A stretch of 64,000 nucleotides of DNA from Methylomonas sp. LW13 (GTDB lineage Bacteria > Pseudomonadota > Gammaproteobacteria > Methylococcales > Methylomonadaceae). The notes beneath the pieces are model-generated. The model saw nothing but the letters and a program-made list of their open reading frames with translations. It made no database searches and was not told where the DNA came from. Location of the stretch: contig NZ_CP033381.1 in assembly GCF_016865255.1 (NCBI RefSeq), forward strand, positions 2,852,001 to 2,916,000, given 5' to 3'. A program made the translations under genes and the position numbers. Shown in pieces: positions 43,332 to 50,464 of the stretch (position 1 is the stretch's first letter; each line of letters opens with the position of its first letter).

Positions 43332-43409
43332 AAAAAATCTCTGCTTCAATACCAGCCAACGGAATTGGTTGGCCATCAGCCTTCCGCTTCTCCCCAGACT
43401 TTCTCGGCT

Positions 43410-43506
43410 GGTCTTTCACGACCGCCTTGATCCGACCTCGGTCGGCGTTCCGTTTTTAAGCGGCGACGGTGGTGTTCCATCGGCGTGTCAGGTGCGTCAA
43501 GCCTGA
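43410..43506 (+). ncRNA. Structured RNA-like element, copy R1 (before ssb)
   Basis: Hairpins in order: GGTC/GACC (43410-43423), CCGAC-CTCG-GTCGG (43432-43445), the invariant GTTCCGT...GCGGC block (43447-43463), CGGTGG-TGTT-CCATCG, and TCAGG-TGCGTCAAG-CCTGA (43488-43506). The second and last hairpins have compensatory differences relative to copies at 46874-46967 and 52591-52691, while the loop TGCGT(C/T)AAG is constant. It lies about 135 nt upstream of the ssb start. Confidence 0.6.
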
Positions 43507-43639
43507 TGTGAGTATTAATTGTTTAACCCTGCCGGGCGTATCGATTCCCCCAGGGATTCGAGGCGTCGGCATGCCCATCGCCGCGCCGCTGGGTATTGTT
43601 ATCGTTGAGTCGGGCGCGGCCGACAGGAGGAATGTCATC

Positions 43640-44071
43640 ATGGCCAATCGCGGCGTGAACAAAGTCATCTTACTGGGCCGGCTCGGCGCCGATCCGGATG
43701 TTCGCTTTATGCCCAATAACGGCGGCAAAGTCGTCGCCGTTCGTCTGGCAACCAGCGAAGTCTGGAACGATCCCAAAAACGGCAAACAGGAGCGGACCGA
43801 ATGGCATCGAGTGGTGTTTTTCAAAAAACTCGCTGATACCGCCGAAAAGTATTTGCACAAAGGCAGCCAGATCTACATCGAAGGCCGTTTGCGTACCCAG
43901 CAATGGGGTCAAGCGGGCGATAAGCGCTACCGTACCGAAATCGCCGCCTTTGAATTGCAGATGCTGGATCGCCCTAACGCATCGGCAGCCGCCAACAGTT
44001 CGTCATCATCGCCAGCGGCCCCTGAGGACGCCGATTGGGATGACGAATATAGCGATATGCCCATCCATTAA
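43640..44071 (+). CDS. ssb: Single-stranded DNA-binding protein
   Basis: A 143-aa SSB: OB-fold '[24 protein letters not shown]' to '[15 protein letters not shown]', a short Ser/Pro linker, and an acidic C-terminal tip '[10 protein letters not shown]', a variant of DDDIPF. The start at 43640 has an AGGAGG ribosome site and is chosen over the long upstream frame, which runs through the regulatory region. In SXT/IncC elements ssb, bet and exo act together in single-strand annealing recombination. The terminal -IH instead of -PF may change partner binding. Confidence 0.92.
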   Translation: MANRGVNKVILLGRLGADPDVRFMPNNGGKVVAVRLATSEVWNDPKNGKQERTEWHRVVFFKKLADTAEKYLHKGSQIYIEGRLRTQQWGQAGDKRYRTEIAAFELQMLDRPNASAAANSSSSSPAAPEDADWDDEYSDMPIH

Positions 44072-44148
44072 CCCTAGTCGCGCCGATTATTGGCGTTCGT
44101 GTATTTAACGTTTACACCGCCGATCCTTTTCAGGCTTCGGTATTTCAA

Positions 44149-44198
44149 CCCCAAGGGGAATTCCATTTCCCGGCGGGCAATGGCGTTCCCTTTTTTTA
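44149..44198 (+). promoter_or_regulatory. Switch-like leader before bet
   Basis: GGGAA (44156-44160) can pair with TTCCC at 44167-44171 or with TTCCC at 44186-44190, which is followed by seven Ts. The ribosome site GAAGGAG comes directly after. Member of a family of about eleven leaders in this block. Confidence 0.55.
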
Positions 44199-44214
44199 TT
44201 GAAGGAGACCCACC

Positions 44215-45264
44215 ATGAATCAAAACAACCGCAACACATTACCCAAAACTCGTGACTTGCCGATGCCGGCTGTTGTGCAACAAAGCTACGGCCTGTCGGA
44301 GCAGTCCTGGAAAGTACTGACGGAAGTCACCTTTCCCACGGCGAAGACCCCGGAAGCCATTCTAATGGCGCTGGATTATTGCAAGGCCCGCAAGCTCGAC
44401 ATCTTCAAAAAACCGGTGCATATCGTGCCGATGTGGAGTGCCTCGTTAGGTCGCAATGTCGAAACCGTCTGGCCGTCCATCATGGAAATCCAGACGACTG
44501 CGTCCCGAACCGGTGTTTGGGCTGGCATGGACAGACCCGTCTGGGGCCCGGATGTCACCAAAACATTTACCGGACGCTACAAGGACGACAACGAGCAATG
44601 GCAGGAATCCAGTGTCACCGTGACCTTTCCCGAATGCGTGGCGGTCACCGTGTATAGGATCGTCGGCAGCAAACGCTGTGCTTTTACCGAGGAAGTGTAT
44701 TGGCTGGAAGCCTACAGCACGGCCGGCGGTAAAAACTCGCAAGTGCCGACTGCCATGTGGATCAAACGCCCCAAGGGGCAATTGGCCAAATGCGGTAAAG
44801 CGGCGTCTTTGCGTACTGCCTTTCCAGAGGAATGCGGCTATGCCGCGGAGGAGATGGATGGCAAAACGCTCGACGATGTTGTCGACGGTACCGTAATCGA
44901 TGGCGAGGCGACGCATTGGGAAACCGATGTTGGTTCTGCTGATGATCGGTTTATAGGAGCATCCGAGCCTACACCGCACGTGATTGATTTGTCGCAAATC
45001 CATCCCAAGGTGCAAAAAGCGGTCGCAGAGCTGGTTAGACGGACTGCGGCGGCAGGTGCCTGGAAAGCAGCCTACGACTATGCCCACCAGAAGTTCAAAG
45101 GCATGGATCTGACCTTTGCGTTGGCCGAGTTGGACAAGGTATCGCAAGTTGAACCCAAGGCAACACAAGCCCTGGAGCAAACCGAAAACACTGGCATGCC
45201 ACCCTTGTCAGCGAAAGACATGGCTATGAATCAGGCCCGTCAAACCTTGGGTAACGCCGCCTAA
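44215..45264 (+). CDS. bet: Bet-type (RecT/Beta family) single-strand annealing protein
   Basis: A 349-aa phage recombination protein Bet homologue. The core 'ILMALDYCKARKLDIFKKPVHIVPMW', 'TVWPSIMEIQTTASRTGVWAG' and 'WIKRPKGQLAKCGKAASLRTAFPEE' is diagnostic. It anneals complementary strands in recombination between elements, together with the nuclease encoded at 45691 and the SSB. The C-terminal 90 residues are variable. The ribosome site GAAGGAG follows the switch-like leader. Confidence 0.93.
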   Translation: MNQNNRNTLPKTRDLPMPAVVQQSYGLSEQSWKVLTEVTFPTAKTPEAILMALDYCKARKLDIFKKPVHIVPMWSASLGRNVETVWPSIMEIQTTASRTGVWAGMDRPVWGPDVTKTFTGRYKDDNEQWQESSVTVTFPECVAVTVYRIVGSKRCAFTEEVYWLEAYSTAGGKNSQVPTAMWIKRPKGQLAKCGKAASLRTAFPEECGYAAEEMDGKTLDDVVDGTVIDGEATHWETDVGSADDRFIGASEPTPHVIDLSQIHPKVQKAVAELVRRTAAAGAWKAAYDYAHQKFKGMDLTFALAELDKVSQVEPKATQALEQTENTGMPPLSAKDMAMNQARQTLGNAA

Positions 45265-45290
45265 TACGCTGCTACCCAAAATTCCCTAAC

Positions 45291-45345
45291 CACCCACGAG
45301 GGCGTCATGTTTCGCCCACGGGGTTGGACATGACACCCTTCTTTT
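45291..45345 (+). promoter_or_regulatory. Switch-like leader before the 111-aa gene
   Basis: GGGCG (45300-45304) pairs with CGCCC (45313-45317), or the longer GGGCGTCATGT (45300-45310) pairs with ACATGACACCC (45328-45338), followed by TTCTTTT. The second structure has terminator form. The ribosome site AGGAGAGG follows at once. Confidence 0.58.
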
Positions 45346-45358
45346 ATTAGGAGAGGTC

Positions 45359-45694
45359 ATGAACACAAACGATCAATCATTAAACCGCGTGCCCTGTCAT
45401 ACCGACTGGCAACGTTACGATTCACCCACGGTGTTACGCCGTCACGGTCGTGGCTTTCTGGAACGCCTGTGGCGACCCCAGGCCAACGAACCGAACCCGC
45501 AGCCCTTGAGCCAACCGGAACTGACGACATTAGCCGAGAGTTTTGGCGGTGTGTGTCTGCCGGCGCAAGACGAACTGCTGTTGCTGTTCGGCGATGGCCA
45601 TTGGGCCCGGCGTTGCCAGACCCAGTTGCACAAGCTCGGTATCGAGTCGGTGCGCTTCGGTTGCCAAGTGCAGTTGACCGGATTTTCGCGATGA
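45359..45694 (+). CDS. Unknown 111-aa protein between bet and exo
   Basis: A small protein with a charged N-terminus ('HTDWQRYDSPTVLRRHGRGFLERLW') and a C-terminal half 'DELLLLFGDGHWARRCQTQLHKLGIESVRFG' that may form a small alpha/beta fold. No function known. SXT-like elements have a small gene in the same place (between bet and exo), so it may belong to the recombination module. It has an AGGAGAGG ribosome site and overlaps exo by 4 bp. Confidence 0.75.
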   Translation: MNTNDQSLNRVPCHTDWQRYDSPTVLRRHGRGFLERLWRPQANEPNPQPLSQPELTTLAESFGGVCLPAQDELLLLFGDGHWARRCQTQLHKLGIESVRFGCQVQLTGFSR

Positions 45695-46692
45695 AGGTCA
45701 TCGACGTTTCGCAGCGTTCCGCCGCCTGGCGGCAGTGGCGCTTACACGGCGTCAGTGCCAGCGAAGCGGCCATTGTCATGAACCGTTCGCCGTACAAAAC
45801 CCCGTGGCGTCTCTGGGCCGAGAAAATCGGCCTGGTTTTGGAAGCCAGCCTGGACAACAACCCGTTGATCCGCGCCGGCATCCAGCAAGAGCCCGAGGCT
45901 TTGCAACGCTTCGAGGACAAACACGATCTGATGTTGTTGCCGCTGTGCGGCGAGTCGGAACAGTATCCCTTGATGCGCGCCTCGTTCGACGGCTTGTCCG
46001 AAGCGAATGAACCCGTGGAAATCAAATGTCCGCACGAGACCACGTTTCTGGATGTGCTGTTGAATGGGGAAGCTTCGGCGGCCTATCAGTTGTATTGGTG
46101 CCAGGTGCAACAGCAATTGCTGGTCGCCGAAGCGCAACGCGGCTTTTTGTTTTTCTACCAACAAGACCAGGATGTGGAATTCGAGATTCAGCGCGATGAG
46201 CACTTTCTCACGGCTCTGGTCGAGTCCGCGATGGATTTCTGGTCGGCGGTCAAATCGAAAAAGGAACCACCCAAGGATCCTGAGCGCGATTTGTACTTGC
46301 CCCACGGCGATGTGGAACGGCAATGGCAACAACTGGCGGCGACGTATCGGCAACGGGCGTTGACCATCCTGGATCTGAAAAGCCAACTTAACGGCTTGGA
46401 GGATGAGCAGTCGCGCATTGAAGACACGTTGGTAGCGTTGATGGGTGATTACGTGGCTGCGGAGCATTCCGGATTGCGGATCAGCCGATTTCAAAGCCAG
46501 GGTGCTATCGATTACAAGGCAGCATTGCAAGCCTTGCAACCGGGTGTTCAGGCCTCGGCGCTGGAAGTCTATCGAAAACCGTCGGCTACGCGTGTCCGCG
46601 TGACCTGTCGGGACGACGACGGCAAACATGCCGAAGTGCCGTTCGACGCCCAAACCCTGAAAGACCTGGCGGGCGTGGATTTTTGGTTTTGA
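45691..46692 (+). CDS. exo: YqaJ/lambda-Exo-like recombination nuclease
   Basis: A 333-aa alkaline-exonuclease-type enzyme with the YqaJ fold: 'RSAAWRQWRLHGVSASEAAIVM', 'GIQQEPEALQRFE', 'LMRASFDGLSEANEPVEIKCP' (the catalytic D...E.K of PD-(D/E)xK) and 'AYQLYWCQVQQQLLVAEA'. It resects double-strand ends so that Bet can anneal strands. The start overlaps the stop of the 111-aa gene, and the upstream extension to 45469 is rejected as it runs over that gene in another frame. Confidence 0.9.
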   Translation: MKVIDVSQRSAAWRQWRLHGVSASEAAIVMNRSPYKTPWRLWAEKIGLVLEASLDNNPLIRAGIQQEPEALQRFEDKHDLMLLPLCGESEQYPLMRASFDGLSEANEPVEIKCPHETTFLDVLLNGEASAAYQLYWCQVQQQLLVAEAQRGFLFFYQQDQDVEFEIQRDEHFLTALVESAMDFWSAVKSKKEPPKDPERDLYLPHGDVERQWQQLAATYRQRALTILDLKSQLNGLEDEQSRIEDTLVALMGDYVAAEHSGLRISRFQSQGAIDYKAALQALQPGVQASALEVYRKPSATRVRVTCRDDDGKHAEVPFDAQTLKDLAGVDFWF

Positions 46693-46712
46693 GTTTTCGT
46701 CGTCTTTCCAAG

Positions 46713-46859
46713 ACATCCTGTAACCCCTGTGGTTATGGGATGTTCTTTGATTGACGTCAACCGGCCAAGATAATTTACGCCGGCCATATGATCGAATCAG
46801 TTATTTCTGGCCTGTCGGTTTTAGGCTGGGCTTTCAACAGAAAAGTCCAACCCAAAACC
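46713..46859 (+). ncRNA. Densely folded non-coding stretch before element R2
   Basis: ACATCC/GGATGT with inner TAACC/GGTTA (46713-46743), CCGGC/GCCGG (46761-46783), and GGTTTT/AAAACC enclosing TGGGCTTT/AAAGTCCA (46817-46859) follow one another. No credible ORF with a ribosome site covers it. Together with R2 it could be a 255-nt structured transcript. Confidence 0.45.
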
Positions 46860-46873
46860 CGCATCGTTCAGGC

Positions 46874-46967
46874 ATTCCTTTCTGGAATCCCGAATCCGGT
46901 TTCGACCGGCGTTCCGTTGTTAAGCGGCATGAGCATTTGCCTCGTGTGCCAGGTGCGTCAAGCCTGG
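46874..46967 (+). ncRNA. Structured RNA-like element, copy R2
   Basis: ATTCC/GGAAT (46874-46888), CCGGT-TTCG-ACCGG (46896-46909), the invariant GTTCCGT...GCGGC block, ATGAG/CTCGT, and CCAGG-TGCGTCAAG-CCTGG (46949-46967). Relative to R1, base pairs A-T and C-G of the first stem have become G-C and T-A, and the outer pair of the last stem has changed from T-A to C-G. It is followed after 12 nt by the leader of the 70-aa gene. Confidence 0.62.
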
Positions 46968-46979
46968 TGTGTTTAGTTT

Positions 46980-47023
46980 GTCCCGTTGGGGTTCATCACC
47001 CTTGCGGGACGGTGACCCCTTTT
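46980..47023 (+). promoter_or_regulatory. Switch-like leader before the 70-aa gene
   Basis: GTCCCG (46980-46985) pairs with CGGGAC (47005-47010) around GGGT/ACCC (46989-46992/46998-47001); alternatively GGGGT (46988-46992) pairs with ACCCC (47015-47019), followed by TTTT. The two folds exclude each other. AAGGAGG follows. Confidence 0.6.
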
Positions 47024-47043
47024 CACTTTTGAAGGAGGTCATT

Positions 47044-47256
47044 ATGAATCACGACTTTTGGAAAACCTTGCACGGCTGGTTGAACGTTGCCCATAGCAAC
47101 GATATCCAGGCCAAAAAGCGTTTGCTGCTGGAGATGCACCGTCAAATCTCGGAGCCCGGTTTGAGAAGCGACATTCAGCGCATCCTGCGTTTGATGGATC
47201 GGGAGCTGTTGGCCCGCGCCGAATGGGCGATGTACTGCGTCATGCAGCTACGTTGA
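47044..47256 (+). CDS. Unknown 70-aa helical protein
   Basis: A small, probably all-helical protein ('MNHDFWKTLHGWLNVAHSNDIQAKKRLLLEMHRQI', in part, then 'DIQRILRLMDRELLARAEW'). The very strong ribosome site AAGGAGGTC makes translation likely. It is placed just before the CobS-like ATPase but separated from it by another leader. No family recognised. Confidence 0.75.
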   Translation: MNHDFWKTLHGWLNVAHSNDIQAKKRLLLEMHRQISEPGLRSDIQRILRLMDRELLARAEWAMYCVMQLR

Positions 47257-47299
47257 TTTTTTAATCCGTCCTGGCATGCCAGGGCTTTATTCACCCGCT

Positions 47300-47340
47300 G
47301 GGGCTCATCACCCCTCGGGGCGGCGTGCCCCTTGTTTTTT
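47300..47340 (+). promoter_or_regulatory. Switch-like leader before the CobS-like gene
   Basis: Alternating GGGG (47300-47303), CCCC (47311-47314), GGGGC (47317-47321) and GCCCC (47327-47331), then TTGTTTTTT. Strands 1:2, 2:3, 3:4 and 1:4 can all pair; 3:4 plus the T-run has terminator form just 28 nt before the start codon. Confidence 0.6.
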
Positions 47341-47367
47341 CTGAGGCTAGTCCTCGAGGAGCTCACC

Positions 47368-48309
47368 ATGTACCAACAATATTCCATTACCGACTCCTTC
47401 GGCATTCAGGCACCGGCTTCCATGAAAGTGGAAGGCTTTGTTCCGGCAAATAACCTCTATGTACCGGCTATTAAGCCGTATGTGTTTCGCAAGGATCACT
47501 TACGGGATGTATTGGCGTTTTTAGGCGCGCATAACGGCGATGGCTTATACCTGACTGGCCCTACCGGCTCTGGAAAAACCTCGTTGTTGGAGCAAGTCGC
47601 GGCACGTCTGAATTGGGGCGTGCATTCGGTCACCGGTCACGGTCGACTGGAACTGAACGATCTGCTCGGTCAGTACATGCTGGTCGACGGCGGCGCGATG
47701 AAGTGGATCGATGGCCCGCTGACCCTGGCGGTTCGCTTAGGGCATGTGCTGTTGATCAACGAAATCGATGCCATCGACCCCGCTGAACTGATCGGTTTGA
47801 ATGAAATCGTCGAAGGGAAACCTCTAACGATTCCACAGACTGGCGACGTAATTGCCCCGCATCCCAAGTTTCGTTTGGTGGCCACCGGCAATAGTGCCGG
47901 ATCGGGTGATCAATCGGGAATGTATCAAGGGGTGTTGCGGCAGAACCTAGCGTTTCTGGACCGGTTTCGCTTGATGGAAGTCGGTTATCCCGACCCTGCA
48001 GATGAAATGAAGCTATTGGCCGATGTTGTGCCAACCATGCCGGAATCGGTAAGGGAAAGCATGATCAAAGTGGCCAATCAGATTCGTAAAGTCTTCATCG
48101 GCGGCGCGGATGGTGGCGGTATGTTGTCAGTCACGTTATCGACGCGCGGTTTAGTGCGTTGGGCATCGTTAGTGGCCACCTTCAAAAGTGCGCCCAATGC
48201 CTTGGCGTATTCCTTGGACCGGGCCTTGACCTTTAGAGCCGAACCAGCCGAACGCGAAGCGATTCATCGCATTGCCAAAGATGTGTTCGGAGACGATTGG
48301 GCGGTGTAG
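47368..48309 (+). CDS. CobS/MoxR-like AAA+ ATPase
   Basis: A 313-aa MoxR-type AAA+ ATPase. Walker A 'GPTGSGKT' is at residues 64-71, Walker B 'VLLINEIDAID' at about 131-141, and 'LVATGNSAGSGD' supplies sensor 1. It is most similar to CobS and to the CobS-like gene of SXT/IncC elements. CobS works with CobT in cobalt chelation, but the element versions have no known substrate. The CobT-like VWA protein is encoded 2.2 kb downstream, which fits a MoxR-VWA chaperone pair. Confidence 0.88.
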   Translation: MYQQYSITDSFGIQAPASMKVEGFVPANNLYVPAIKPYVFRKDHLRDVLAFLGAHNGDGLYLTGPTGSGKTSLLEQVAARLNWGVHSVTGHGRLELNDLLGQYMLVDGGAMKWIDGPLTLAVRLGHVLLINEIDAIDPAELIGLNEIVEGKPLTIPQTGDVIAPHPKFRLVATGNSAGSGDQSGMYQGVLRQNLAFLDRFRLMEVGYPDPADEMKLLADVVPTMPESVRESMIKVANQIRKVFIGGADGGGMLSVTLSTRGLVRWASLVATFKSAPNALAYSLDRALTFRAEPAEREAIHRIAKDVFGDDWAV

Positions 48310-48311
48310 TC

Positions 48312-49064
48312 ATGGCCGTGTGGAGTTTGTTCCGTTATCGCCACAGCGATGGCAGTTCCAAAGACTGGGCCATCACGACGAATGCCGACGGCTCGATCTC
48401 GACGCGTTGGGGTAAATCGGCTTCTCGTCTGCCGAGTATCAACACACGATCAGGAATACGCCAGCACGACATCGAACGGCAAAAACAGGCCAAGGGCTAT
48501 GTATTTGTCGGCGAAGTCGAGATCGATAGCGAAGGCAACATCCGGTTACCCCGGCCCGTACCGATGGCTGATGCTTCACCTATGCCTAGTGAAAATCCGT
48601 CGGCTCCGATCAACAAACTGTATTGGCATGTCGATTGTCGCTCCGGGCGTAATACCCAGAGCGAAATGGGCATCGCACTACGGCGTTGGTTGGGCGATCT
48701 GGAAGCCTGGTCTCAGGCCCAAGGACTAACTGAAAGCGACTGGTCTGGTTGGCAACGGTTAATTGATGCCAGTCTGGGCGATGAGGCCTTTGACCTCAGC
48801 GGGCAAATTCACCTCCAACACGGGGTGTTGCCTTGGCTGTGGCTGATGGCCTTGAAGCATGCGGCATTTCCCGGCGTGTCGATGGGTATTGCCACCGAAA
48901 GCGGCCGTGATGTCTCGGCAGAGCTGAAAGCCGAAACGGAGGTCTTGGCATTATTCGACACCGACGTCGAGGCCATACGGCCTCTGGCAGAAAGCTTGGG
49001 GCTGTTGAAACCCCGGCTCGATCTGGCGTTGGCCATGGCCGATCAAACCGATCACTGGTTTTGA
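48312..49064 (+). CDS. WGR-domain-like ICE protein
   Basis: A 250-aa protein. Residues 1-45 ('MAVWSLFRYRHSDGSSKDWAI...RWGK') look like a WGR domain, a nucleic-acid-associated module. The rest is helical with 'LYWHVDCRSGRNTQSEMGIALRRWLGDLEAW'. It starts 2 bp after the stop of the CobS-like gene without its own leader, so it is probably translated by coupling. No function is known; equivalents occur beside CobS-like genes in related elements. Confidence 0.78.
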   Translation: MAVWSLFRYRHSDGSSKDWAITTNADGSISTRWGKSASRLPSINTRSGIRQHDIERQKQAKGYVFVGEVEIDSEGNIRLPRPVPMADASPMPSENPSAPINKLYWHVDCRSGRNTQSEMGIALRRWLGDLEAWSQAQGLTESDWSGWQRLIDASLGDEAFDLSGQIHLQHGVLPWLWLMALKHAAFPGVSMGIATESGRDVSAELKAETEVLALFDTDVEAIRPLAESLGLLKPRLDLALAMADQTDHWF

Positions 49065-49130
49065 TTCGCCGAATTTTTAACCCTTAACGCCTGTATCGAA
49101 GAGTTCGACCCAGGTATTTTTAACACTCAC

Positions 49131-49175
49131 CCGGAAGGGGCCATTTGCCCCCATGGGGTCAGTGTGCCTTCTTCC
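49131..49175 (+). promoter_or_regulatory. Switch-like leader before the DUF3150 gene
   Basis: GGGGC (49137-49141) pairs with GCCCC (49147-49151), which can instead pair with GGGG (49155-49158). Then follow CTTCTTCC and the ribosome site TAGGAGG. The terminator-like U-run is weaker than in the other members. Confidence 0.5.
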
Positions 49176-49188
49176 CTAGGAGGTTCAC

Positions 49189-50379
49189 ATGACACAAACC
49201 CAACTCATTTTAGATCAAGTAGTCTTGGTCAAAGTCGACGCCACGATTTACGGCGCGCGCAAAAAACTCAACAAAGAAGATCTGGTACTGGCCGACGGTA
49301 GCAAGTTGCCGCCGGAGGATTTGGCCAGTTTAGGCTCGAAGCGCTTGCTCGATCCGGACCGTCTCTCGGTGTTCAACCGCCTGAAAAAGGAAGCCGAACG
49401 CATTTGTTTACGCGTCGGCACCCGCTTTCTGGGCGGTTTCATCGTACCGGTCGCGGCAGCACCACAAGTCACGGTGGAACTGGATCGAATCGCTGGGGAT
49501 TTTGCTCAGGCACGGGCCGAGTTTTTGGATGGCTACGATACTGCGGTACAAGACTGGATGGTCAAACATCCGGAATTCGCCGGCATCATCGAAAAAGCCA
49601 TTGACTCGGTGGCCTTGGTCGCCACCCGCTTGACCTTTGATTATCTGGTGGTGTCGGTGGCCTTACCCGAACAGTTGCCAAAAGTGGAGGTCGAACGCCT
49701 GGAAAGCAAAATCGGTTCGTTGAGCGAGCAGATGTTCCATGAAATTGCGGTGGACGCCAACTTGCTGGTCGAACAATCGTTGCTCGGCAAGGAACAAGTC
49801 ACCCGCAACGCGCTCAGGCCGATCAAACGCATCCGCGACAAACTCGATGGCTTGAGTTTTTTGGATCATCGCGTAGCGCCGGTGGTAACCACCATTGACG
49901 ACTTGCTCGGCAAAATTCCGACTCGGGGCTCAATCGAAGGCGGTTTGCTGCAGGAAATTCTCGCCATGGCGATGTTGCTGGCCGATCCGGATAAAACTCG
50001 GCGGCACGGAGAAGGATTGTTGGCGGCGCAAGCGCTCACACTAGAAACTGACGTTGATGCTGAAGAAACCCTCGATCAAGCGGAGGCCGAGCCATCTGTA
50101 CTACCAGCATCAGCGCCTGTCATCGCTGTGACCGTTTCAGACAATCCGGATTTTACCAATCTGTTTGATGGCATCTTTGATGATGAACTCGAAGCGGAAT
50201 TGGCATCGGATGACTGGGCGCTGGAGGTTTTGCTGGATAAGCATCAGTCTGAGCGAAAAACAGGACATGATGCCGATCAAGATCAAGCGCATGATTCGGA
50301 CCAAGCGGCGGCACCGAGAACGGTGACGGCAGGCGTCGATGAGGAAGCGGACGACTCCGACCAGGACTACTGGTTCTGA
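49189..50379 (+). CDS. DUF3150 domain protein
   Basis: A 396-aa protein of the DUF3150 family: 'LVKVDATIYGARKKLNKEDLVL', 'RLSVFNRLKKEAERICLRVGTRFLGGFIVP', then a long helical middle and an acidic tail (from about residue 290, rich in Glu/Asp and Gln). The family occurs almost only in conjugative elements and phages next to CobS/CobT-like genes. Function unknown; the location suggests a client or adaptor of the AAA-VWA pair. It has a TAGGAGG ribosome site. Confidence 0.85.
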   Translation: MTQTQLILDQVVLVKVDATIYGARKKLNKEDLVLADGSKLPPEDLASLGSKRLLDPDRLSVFNRLKKEAERICLRVGTRFLGGFIVPVAAAPQVTVELDRIAGDFAQARAEFLDGYDTAVQDWMVKHPEFAGIIEKAIDSVALVATRLTFDYLVVSVALPEQLPKVEVERLESKIGSLSEQMFHEIAVDANLLVEQSLLGKEQVTRNALRPIKRIRDKLDGLSFLDHRVAPVVTTIDDLLGKIPTRGSIEGGLLQEILAMAMLLADPDKTRRHGEGLLAAQALTLETDVDAEETLDQAEAEPSVLPASAPVIAVTVSDNPDFTNLFDGIFDDELEAELASDDWALEVLLDKHQSERKTGHDADQDQAHDSDQAAAPRTVTAGVDEEADDSDQDYWF

Positions 50380-50401
50380 TCTGACGCCATTTAACTATTC
50401 A

Positions 50402-50454
50402 CCCACTGGGGCAAAGTCATGTCCCGCTGGGGTCATGGTTTGCCCCTAATTTTT
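50402..50454 (+). promoter_or_regulatory. Switch-like leader before the CobT-like gene
   Basis: GGGGCAAA (50408-50415) pairs perfectly with TTTGCCCC (50439-50446), with an inner CATG/CATG (50418-50421/50434-50437), then TAATTTTT. Alternative: CCC (50423-50425) with GGGG on either side. GGAG follows directly after the T-run. Confidence 0.6.
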
Positions 50455-50464
50455 GGAGCACACC

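Noticed and set aside
46788..46976. 62-aa plus-strand ORF in the exo to 70-aa gene gap
   Set aside because: No ribosome site, protein-like features absent, and it runs through the base-paired element R2; better explained as non-coding.
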